The notes under the pieces: generated by a model | Database searches by the model: none | What the model was told of the DNA's origin: nothing | The model's input: only the letters and a program-made list of their open reading frames with translations | Source: CAYTZO01 sp964442525 | GTDB lineage: Bacteria; Patescibacteriota; Microgenomatia; UBA10105; UBA927 | DNA: 11,179 nucleotides | Direction of reading: 5' to 3' | NCBI GenBank assembly: GCA_964442525.1 | Contig: CAYTZO010000027.1 | Span: 1-11,179 of the forward strand | Part shown: positions 6,752 to 11,179 of the stretch, in pieces | Position numbering within the stretch: the first letter of the stretch is position 1 | How the letters are laid out: each line of letters starts with the position of its first letter | Made by a program: the position numbers and the translations under genes

Positions 6752-7651
6752 CTACATTGCGCGAAGAATTTTAATCCGTTCCGCTATCGGCGGATGAGTA
6801 TTGAAGAGACCTGAGAACCAGGCGCCGAATTCCTTACCTTTGAAAGGATTTGTGATAAAAAGATGAGCGGTTGCGTTCGTTGCCGCTTCGAGAACTTCCT
6901 TGTCTTTTGATAGCTTTTCAAGTGCCCGGGCAAGCCCTTCGGGATAGCGGGTAAGATACGCTCCCGAGGCATCTGCCAAATATTCGCGTCTTCGTGAAAC
7001 AGCCAGTTGTATAAGCGTGGCAATAATAGGCGAAAGGATCGCTAAAATAATCCCGATAACGAGAAGCAAACCGCCCAGATTATTATCCTCATCCCGCCCT
7101 CTCCTCCCGCCGCCCCACCAAAGCGTGCGGATAAAGATATCTGCCAGAAACGCAATCGTACCGACCAGGACCGCAACCACGGCCATAAGCCGCGTATCAA
7201 AGTTTTTAATATGCGACAGTTCATGGGCAATTACCCCTTCGAGTTCTCTTCGTTCAAGCCGGTCAAGAAGTCCTGTGGTCGCAACTACTACCGCGTGCTG
7301 CGGGTCTCGGCCGGTTGCAAAGGCATTCATCGCCGTATCGCTGATAACGTACAATTTTGGTTTCGGGAGCCCGGCGGCTATAGCGAGATTTTCGGCAACG
7401 GTGTAAAAGTCAAAATCGCGTCCTCGGTCCGCTGGTCTGGCTCCCGACATCGCCAGAACCATCTTGTCTCCCCAATAATAACTTGCAAAACTCGAGACAA
7501 CGGAAAGGAGCACGGCAATAACCAGCCAGGAATTCCCGTAGCCCAAGGCATTGCCCATGACATAGGCGGCTGCCACGACGAAGGCGACAAAAGCTGCCAT
7601 GAATACATAGGTTTTTGTAATATTGGAATTAATTTGAGAAGTAATAGTCAT
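6752..7651 (-). CDS. htpX: HtpX-like membrane zinc metalloprotease (M48)
   Basis: HtpX is an integral membrane M48 protease that degrades misfolded membrane proteins. The 299-residue protein has two N-terminal transmembrane helices (about 15-33 and 41-58), the zinc-binding HELSH motif (143-147, in GVIAHELSHIKNFDTRL), two more hydrophobic segments (about 154-174 and 192-215) and the third zinc ligand E223 in RREYLADASGA. The loop WWGGGRRGRDEDNN (about 178-191) between the last two segments is a common family feature. Length is typical. It follows lemA after 72 nt, a pairing seen in many bacteria. The ATG (7649-7651) has no convincing Shine-Dalgarno; the bases just upstream form one arm of a hairpin, which could limit translation. 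Confidence 0.96.
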   Translation of the reverse strand: MTITSQINSNITKTYVFMAAFVAFVVAAAYVMGNALGYGNSWLVIAVLLSVVSSFASYYWGDKMVLAMSGARPADRGRDFDFYTVAENLAIAAGLPKPKLYVISDTAMNAFATGRDPQHAVVVATTGLLDRLERRELEGVIAHELSHIKNFDTRLMAVVAVLVGTIAFLADIFIRTLWWGGGRRGRDEDNNLGGLLLVIGIILAILSPIIATLIQLAVSRRREYLADASGAYLTRYPEGLARALEKLSKDKEVLEAATNATAHLFITNPFKGKEFGAWFSGLFNTHPPIAERIKILRAM

Positions 7652-7655
7652 AGTT

Positions 7656-7676
7656 ATTCCCGACTCTTTCGGGAAT
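7656..7676 (-). repeat. Short perfect inverted repeat ahead of htpX
   Basis: ATTCCCGA and TCGGGAAT form an 8-bp perfect stem with a 5-base loop, ending 4 nt before the htpX start codon. There is no T-run, so it is not a classical terminator. It would place the bases where an htpX ribosome binding site should be into a stem. It could be a dispersed palindrome or a translational control element. Confidence 0.55.
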
Positions 7677-7680
7677 CAAC

Positions 7681-7696
7681 GCCTGATAAAACAGGC
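7681..7696 (-). repeat. Short hairpin between lemA and htpX
   Basis: GCCTG and CAGGC form a 5-bp stem around the six-base loop ATAAAA (plus strand; TTTTAT on minus). It lies next to a second hairpin in the 72-nt lemA-htpX gap. The loop lacks the A1/G4 pattern of ANTAR targets and no U-tract follows, so no function is assigned. Confidence 0.45.
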
Positions 7697-7723
7697 TCCC
7701 TTATGGGCGTAAACGATATGGTT

Positions 7724-8275
7724 CTAGAAGTTAACTTTAACGGTTTTGCGTTCTTCCTCGGTTGCTTCGAAGAATTCTTTCTCACGAAAACCAAGGAGCT
7801 CATTCACCAGCGTGTTGGGAAACGTCCGGATTTTTGTATTGAATTCCATCACGGAATTGTTGTAATACTGCCTGGCATAAGCTACTTTGTCTTCGGTATC
7901 GGAGAGTTCTTTTTGAAGCTGCGCAAAATTCTCGTTTGCCTTGAGATTGGGATAATTTTCACCAAGCGCGAGGAGCCTGCCTAATGCCCCTGATAATTCA
8001 TCGCTTGCTTTTGCTTTGTCAGGGAGCGTTTTTGCACCGAGCATTGCCTTGTGGGCGCTGGTCACTGAGGTGAAAATAGCTTTTTCGTGCTTGGCGTACC
8101 CTTTAACCGTTTCTACGAGATTGGGAATAAGGTCTGCCCGTCGTTTAAGCTGCACATCAATTTGTGCCCACGCCTCTTCAATCTGCGTTTTGAGGGAAAC
8201 AAGCCCGTTATAGAGCGACCACAAATAGAGCACAATGACGGCAATAACTACAATGGCGATCCAGACAGTTGACAT
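7724..8275 (-). CDS. lemA: LemA family membrane protein
   Basis: This 183-residue protein is a typical LemA: a single N-terminal membrane helix (about 4-22, uncleaved-anchor style) followed by a long helical domain. The family signature is clear in NGLVSLKTQIEEAWAQIDVQLKRRADLIPNLVETVKGY (about 23-60) and in NYPNLKANENFAQLQKELSDTEDKVAYARQYYNNSVMEFN (about 107-146), ending with FPNTLV and LLGF. The molecular function is not settled; lemA is frequently encoded next to htpX, as here, suggesting a role in envelope quality control. AAGGAGGA lies directly upstream of the ATG and overlaps the polX stop codon; the two genes are only 8 nt apart, so they are very probably one transcript. Confidence 0.97.
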   Translation of the reverse strand: MSTVWIAIVVIAVIVLYLWSLYNGLVSLKTQIEEAWAQIDVQLKRRADLIPNLVETVKGYAKHEKAIFTSVTSAHKAMLGAKTLPDKAKASDELSGALGRLLALGENYPNLKANENFAQLQKELSDTEDKVAYARQYYNNSVMEFNTKIRTFPNTLVNELLGFREKEFFEATEEERKTVKVNF

Positions 8276-8283
8276 ATTCCTCC

Positions 8284-10101
8284 TTACGCGGATAGGCGGA
8301 CAAGCCAGTTCTTAAACGTATTATACTCCAACGTGTTGGCGACGTCACGCTTCTGCCCCCAACCGCGCCGGGCAACGGATACGCCAAAGCGCATAAGTTC
8401 CATTTGATCTACTGCATGTGCATCGGTATTGATGCAAAACTTGAGCCCGCTTCTGACGGCATCAAAAACGAGTGAATCAGGAAGGTCCAATCTTTGGGGG
8501 TAGGCGTTAATCTCCAGGGCAATATTCTTCTTCCTGCAAAGCCCAAAGACTTCCTCCCAATCTGCATCTATACCTTCCCGGCTCCCAAGAAGTCTTGCAG
8601 TCGGGTGAGCTAAAATTTTTACTTTTGGATTGGCGTCAAGGGCTGTAAGGATGCGTTTGGTCATCTGATTCTTTGGTTGAGTAAAACCCGAGTGAATCGA
8701 GACAACTACGGCATCCACGTAGTCGAATGCTTTCCCGGGCAGAGCTAATTTCCCGTCAGGAAGGATATCTACCTCACACATGAGGAAATATTGTACTCGC
8801 CCGCCTGCCGGCGAGGCAGGTTTATTTTCACGGTCTTTCCATGAGTAATATTGTTGTTCATATTTATCCTTTCGCCGCTTCATTATATCTATAATTTTAT
8901 TTTTCGAATGATTGGAAATACTTGGATTGTGGTCACTTAGACCGATATACTCATAGCCCAGACTTGCCGCTTTGTCTAAGTGCTCGACGAGCGTATTTTT
9001 CCCTAAATCGTGTGACGGCTCGAGATCATAACTGGTATGAACATGGAGGTCACCTTTCATGTCCTTAAGCTCTACCAAGTGAGGTAATCCCGGCTTACCC
9101 TGAGCCGAGTGGAGGGCCGCTTCGATCTCACCCCGATCTTCCCGTAATTCAGGCGGGATGTAGCTAAGGCCCAGGGCATTATAAAATTCTTCTTCCGTAG
9201 CAAATTCACGAATTTTATTTGTTTTAACGCTTTTAATGCCATATTCAGAAAGCGATAGTCCTTTCTTCAGGGCATATTCGCGAAGTTTAATATTGTGATT
9301 CTTCCCGCCCGTAAAATACTGGAGCATGGCACCGTAAGCGCGTGGTCTCTGAACCCTCAAGTCCACCTGTCTGCCGCCTGTTAAAACGAGAGAGGCTCCG
9401 GTTGGCCCTTTTTCAATGATGCGCTCATGAGGGTACTTAAGAAAATGAGCTACGGCCTCATCGGGCTTGGTCGTACTCACGGCTAGGTCTATGTCGCCGA
9501 CCGTCGAAACCTGTCGCCTGAGACTGCCGAGAGCGTCCGCGCGGCTGACCGCGGGAAGTTTTTTGAGGTAGTCAATCAGGTTTCTCGCGAGGCTGTCGGC
9601 AATGGGAAGCGGCATGCGTCTTTCCTTGGTTTGACCTTTTTTGAAAGTTCCAATCCCTTCATAAATCACATCCTGACTTCTTTTCCCAAAGCCTTCGATT
9701 GGCTCTATGGTTCCTGCTTTTGCAGCTTTCTCAAGATCTTTAATGGCAGTTTTCGCATTCTTGAGCTTGAGCTCCTTGACGAGTTTGTAGGCCTTTTTTG
9801 GTCCAATTCCTGGAACAGACAGAAGGGGAAACATGGCCTCCGGTACCCGCTTCATGACGCTGTCCCAGTGCCGCACGTGCCCGGTCCGGAAAAGCTCATC
9901 GAGGTGCCCTTTGAGAGATGTTCCGATACCCGGAATTTGATCAAGCTTCCTCTCGTCCCAGAGATCTTTTACCTCGCTGGTCAGGTGCTCAATGCTGTCA
10001 GCCGCCTTTTCGTAAGCGATAATCTTAAATCGATTTTCTCCAAGTACCTCATAGGCTGCAGCAACATTGCGCAGGAGTCGAACTATCTCGAGATTCGTCA
10101 T
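8284..10101 (-). CDS. polX: Family X DNA polymerase with C-terminal PHP phosphoesterase domain
   Basis: The 605-residue protein is a bacterial PolX, a gap-filling repair polymerase with a PHP exonuclease domain. The N-terminal 8-kDa-like part has helix-hairpin-helix motifs QIPGIG (55-60) and SVPGIG (95-100). The polymerase active site is GSLRRQVSTVGDIDLAV with D203 and D205, and the third aspartate D247 is in QVDLRV. The PHP domain begins near 350 with DLHVHTSY (H353, H355), then GLSDH (D390, H391), CEVDILPDG (E443), SIHSGF, AHPTARLLG and NTDAH, so the metal site looks complete. Residues 428-434 (PASPAGG) are encoded by a GC-rich palindrome and sit in a stretch longer than in B. subtilis PolX, probably a tolerated insertion. 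The ATG has only a weak purine-rich region ahead. It is the first gene of the minus-strand run and diverges from the tRNA-Asp side. Confidence 0.97.
   Translation of the reverse strand: MTNLEIVRLLRNVAAAYEVLGENRFKIIAYEKAADSIEHLTSEVKDLWDERKLDQIPGIGTSLKGHLDELFRTGHVRHWDSVMKRVPEAMFPLLSVPGIGPKKAYKLVKELKLKNAKTAIKDLEKAAKAGTIEPIEGFGKRSQDVIYEGIGTFKKGQTKERRMPLPIADSLARNLIDYLKKLPAVSRADALGSLRRQVSTVGDIDLAVSTTKPDEAVAHFLKYPHERIIEKGPTGASLVLTGGRQVDLRVQRPRAYGAMLQYFTGGKNHNIKLREYALKKGLSLSEYGIKSVKTNKIREFATEEEFYNALGLSYIPPELREDRGEIEAALHSAQGKPGLPHLVELKDMKGDLHVHTSYDLEPSHDLGKNTLVEHLDKAASLGYEYIGLSDHNPSISNHSKNKIIDIMKRRKDKYEQQYYSWKDRENKPASPAGGRVQYFLMCEVDILPDGKLALPGKAFDYVDAVVVSIHSGFTQPKNQMTKRILTALDANPKVKILAHPTARLLGSREGIDADWEEVFGLCRKKNIALEINAYPQRLDLPDSLVFDAVRSGLKFCINTDAHAVDQMELMRFGVSVARRGWGQKRDVANTLEYNTFKNWLVRLSA
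8804..8820. repeat. GC-rich palindrome inside polX
   Basis: CCTGCC (8804-8809) and GGCAGG (8815-8820) form a 6-bp hairpin around five bases. The palindrome lies in frame within polX and encodes residues 428-434. A related palindrome occurs at 10385-10420. The shared CTGCCG...AGGCAGG core suggests one dispersed repeat family. Confidence 0.6.
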
Positions 10102-10106
10102 ACTCT

Positions 10107-10149
10107 TTCACTATACAAAGAAAAATGCTAATATGCTATGAGCTATAAA
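10107..10149 (+). promoter_or_regulatory. Possible promoter for the tRNA-Asp transcript
   Basis: TTCACT (10107-10112) lies 16 bp before TAATAT (10129-10134), and a TATAAA (10144-10149) follows. Matches to the sigma-70 consensus are only partial (4 of 6 for each box). The position, in the AT-rich divergent gap between polX and the first plus-strand gene, is where a promoter is expected. The polX promoter must be here too: on the minus strand TATAGT lies close to the polX ATG, which would give a near-leaderless message, but no good -35 is seen. Confidence 0.25.
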
Positions 10150-10194
10150 CCTCTTGGTTTTCCATTCGTGTGAACCAAGAAATACTTCATAGCA
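10134..10194. repeat. Nested inverted repeats in the polX/tRNA-Asp divergent region
   Basis: An outer 8-bp perfect inverted repeat, TGCTATGA (10134-10141) with TCATAGCA (10187-10194), encloses an inner 8-bp perfect one, TCTTGGTT (10152-10159) with AACCAAGA (10173-10180), loop 13. The outer arm overlaps the proposed promoter. It may be an operator-like DNA site or, if transcribed, a further leader hairpin. No T-run follows. Confidence 0.5.
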
Positions 10195-10205
10195 AAATTA
10201 AGATT

Positions 10206-10295
10206 TCGCAAGGGTGTGCATGGCGAGTGAGCCCCTTGCGATACAATAAAGGAAAGAAAGTTGGAAAGGAAACGTTAGTTTCCTTTCCAGAAGAA
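10206..10295 (+). ncRNA. Two-hairpin structured element directly upstream of tRNA-Asp (copy 1)
   Basis: Hairpin 1 pairs TCGCAAGGG (10206-10214) with CCCTTGCGA (10233-10241) around an 18-base loop. Hairpin 2 pairs TGGAAAGGAAAC (10262-10273) with GTTTCCTTTCCA (10278-10289) around GTTA, a perfect 12-bp stem. A 6-nt spacer GAAGAA leads to the first base of tRNA-Asp. A second copy with the same total length lies in the same position before tRNA-Gly. Stems are kept with compensatory changes (10212-10235 G-C versus A-U; 10265-10286 A-U versus G-C). The first-hairpin loops share UGUGC at the start and GUGA near the end. No U-tract follows hairpin 2, so it is not an ordinary terminator. I do not recognise a known RNA family; it could also be a mobile repeat favouring tRNA 5' flanks. 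Confidence 0.55.
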
Positions 10296-10371
10296 GGTCG
10301 CGTGGTGTAGCCTGGCCTAACACGTGTCCCTGTCAAGGACAAGATCACCGGTTCAAATCCGGCCGCGACCG
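10296..10371 (+). tRNA. tRNA-Asp (anticodon GTC)
   Basis: The acceptor stem GGTCGCG (10296-10302) pairs with CGCGACC (10364-10370), with discriminator G at 10371, which fits aspartate identity. The D-stem is GTGT/ACAC, the anticodon stem TGTCC/GGACA with loop CTGTCAA gives GTC, and the T-loop is TTCAAAT. One A-C mismatch is seen at the outer T-stem pair. CCA is not encoded (CCT follows the discriminator), so it must be added after transcription. Confidence 0.97.
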
Positions 10372-10384
10372 CCTACTGCCCGCC

Positions 10385-10420
10385 CGCCGAAGCCCTGTCT
10401 GCCGACAGGCAGGCTTGGCG
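10385..10420. repeat. GC-rich palindromic repeat between tRNA-Asp and the LysM gene
   Basis: CGCC(G)AAGC (10385-10393) pairs with GCTTGGCG (10413-10420), and inside it CCTGTC (10394-10399) pairs with GACAGG (10404-10409) around TGCC. The result is a long interrupted hairpin without a T-run. It resembles the palindrome within polX and GC-rich palindromes I associate with CPR genomes. It separates the tRNA from the LysM ribosome binding site and might help release the tRNA 3' end. Confidence 0.6.
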
Positions 10421-10459
10421 ACGGAGGGTCAAAGAGCTGCCTGGAAGGAGGTACAGACC

Positions 10460-10999
10460 ATGTGGAAAGAATTAACCAAAAGATTTAGCTCGCCCGATTC
10501 GTTTGTTTCGCTTATTTTAGGATTGGCAGTAGTTATTGTCATCGGAGCGTTTGCATACCGCTTCCTTACCGGCAAGACCGCTACTGCCCCCTCAAAAGAA
10601 AGCGAAAAGAGCGCCGCCGAACAAAAAGCCACTCTGCCAACCACACACGCGGTTGCGTCTGGAGAAACGCTCTGGTCTATTGCCGAAACATATTATAAAA
10701 GCGGGTACAACTGGGTCAGTATCCGAGATGCAAATAAACTGGCAAATGCGGACTACATAGAGGTCGGTCAAAACTTGACTATACCCGATGTCGCTCCCAT
10801 TTTCCCGCCGGGACAAATCTCGGCAGCATCCACCGTTGCAAAACCGCAAACGTATACAGTCGTCCGAGGCGATACGCTCTGGAGTGTCGCAGTGAAATTT
10901 TATGGCGGCGACGGATACCAATGGGTAAAGATTGCGCAGACTAACAGCCTTGCCAATCCCGACCTTATTCACGCCGGAAACGTATTAACATTGCCTTGA
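10460..10999 (+). CDS. Membrane-anchored protein with two LysM domains
   Basis: The 179-residue protein has a short cytoplasmic N-terminus, one membrane helix (about 14-35, SFVSLILGLAVVIVIGAFAY), an Ala/Ser/Lys/Glu-rich linker (about 38-60) and two LysM domains (about 62-109 and 130-179). Each LysM carries the usual opening (AVASGETLWSIAETYY; TVVRGDTLWSVAVKFYG) and ending (GQNLTIP; GNVLTLP). LysM binds the N-acetylglucosamine backbone of peptidoglycan, so the protein probably ties the membrane to the wall; no catalytic domain is present. The ATG at 10460 is chosen because AAGGAGGT (10445-10452) lies 7 nt upstream; an in-frame TTG at 10415 would include the ribosome binding site and part of a palindrome. 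It lies between two tRNAs on the same strand and has no obvious promoter of its own, so it may be read through from the tRNA-Asp promoter. Confidence 0.93.
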   Translation: MWKELTKRFSSPDSFVSLILGLAVVIVIGAFAYRFLTGKTATAPSKESEKSAAEQKATLPTTHAVASGETLWSIAETYYKSGYNWVSIRDANKLANADYIEVGQNLTIPDVAPIFPPGQISAASTVAKPQTYTVVRGDTLWSVAVKFYGGDGYQWVKIAQTNSLANPDLIHAGNVLTLP

Positions 11000-11034
11000 C
11001 GATCGGGTAAGCTCGAGAAACAAACTACTAATCG

Positions 11035-11124
11035 TCGCAAAGGTGTGCGACGAGGGTGATCCCTTTGCGACTCATTGGTAGGAAGGGTCGTTGGGAGGGA
11101 AACGTAGTTTCCGTCCCAGAAGAG
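11035..11124 (+). ncRNA. Two-hairpin structured element directly upstream of tRNA-Gly (copy 2)
   Basis: Hairpin 1 pairs TCGCAAAGG (11035-11043) with CCTTTGCGA (11062-11070), extended by G11034-C11071, around an 18-base loop. Hairpin 2 pairs TGGGAGGGAAAC (11092-11103) with GTTTCCGTCCCA (11107-11118) around GTA, with one G-G mismatch. The 6-nt spacer GAAGAG leads to tRNA-Gly. By my hand alignment the first hairpin matches copy 1 at 28 of 36 positions and the second stem at 20 of 24, while the linker is much less alike. This is the pattern of a conserved structure rather than a recent simple duplication. Confidence 0.55.
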
Positions 11125-11179
11125 GCGGGTATAGTACACTGGTAGTACGCGTCCTTCCCAAGGATGAGAAGAGGGTTCG
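11125..11179 (+). tRNA. tRNA-Gly (anticodon CCC), 3' end cut by window edge
   Basis: The 5' acceptor strand is GCGGGTA (11125-11131), the D-stem GTAC/GTAC encloses ACTGGTA, and the anticodon stem CGTCC/GGATG (with one G-U pair) carries the loop TTCCCAA, giving anticodon CCC at 11157-11159. The start of the T-arm (GGGTTCG) is visible before the window ends. The acceptor 3' strand is outside the window. Confidence 0.92.

Noticed and set aside
7681..7696. Second ANTAR target in the lemA-htpX gap because of its six-base loop
   Set aside because: The loop lacks A at position 1 and G at position 4 on the transcribed strand (TTTTAT), and no overlapping terminator is present.
7211..7984. Plus-strand open frame of 257 codons across htpX and lemA
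   Set aside because: It is antisense to two conserved genes and bridges their intergenic hairpins; the protein looks like a shadow with no known motifs.
10262..10295. Hairpin 2 of the tRNA-Asp leader as an intrinsic terminator
   Set aside because: The stem is strong but is followed by a purine-rich spacer rather than a T-run, and the tRNA begins 6 nt later.
10206..10295. T-box riboswitch or a familiar self-cleaving ribozyme upstream of tRNA-Asp
   Set aside because: I find no T-box sequence, no CUGANGA/GAAA hammerhead core and no match to the twister or pistol patterns I remember; the element remains unassigned.
10415..10459. Upstream TTG start for the LysM protein
   Set aside because: It would translate through the palindrome and the AAGGAGGT site; the ATG at 10460 has ideal spacing from that site.

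Overview
The window looks like bacterial chromosome, most plausibly from a Candidate Phyla Radiation (Patescibacteria) lineage, perhaps Microgenomates. That placement is an inference. It rests on the compact, overlapping gene layout, a lemA-htpX pair next to a PolX-PHP polymerase, tRNAs without an encoded CCA end, GC-rich palindromic repeats of a kind I associate with CPR genomes, and a GT-C membrane protein inside a cell-wall operon. TGA is used as a normal stop, so the recoded-UGA lineages are unlikely.

Everything from about 10101 down to base 1 is on the minus strand and reads as one long run: polX - lemA - htpX - GNAT acetyltransferase - BRO-N antirepressor-like gene - murT - GT-C membrane protein - gatD - GAF/ANTAR regulator - glnA (the last few codons of glnA lie beyond base 1). 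From the BRO-N gene to the ANTAR gene each junction is a 4-bp ATGA overlap, so these genes are probably translationally coupled. MurT and GatD together amidate the D-Glu residue of lipid II using glutamine, and glnA makes glutamine.

The ANTAR gene is followed by a 91-nt leader before glnA. The leader contains two stem-loops with six-base loops (A at loop position 1, G at loop position 4 in both), and the second shares its 3' arm with the 5' arm of a rho-independent terminator. This is the architecture of ANTAR-controlled antitermination. The regulator encoded just upstream therefore probably decides whether transcription continues into glnA, tying glutamine synthesis to the cell-wall amidation operon.

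Right of about 10102 the strand switches to plus: tRNA-Asp(GTC), a membrane-anchored double-LysM protein, and tRNA-Gly(CCC), which is cut by the window edge. Each tRNA is preceded at exactly the same distance by a copy of the same 90-nt two-hairpin element. The two copies differ by compensatory base-pair changes, which points to a conserved RNA structure. I do not recognise it as any known RNA family, and it is the best candidate here for something undescribed.

Short palindromic repeats occur inside polX (as an in-frame peptide insertion), between tRNA-Asp and the LysM gene, and between lemA and htpX.
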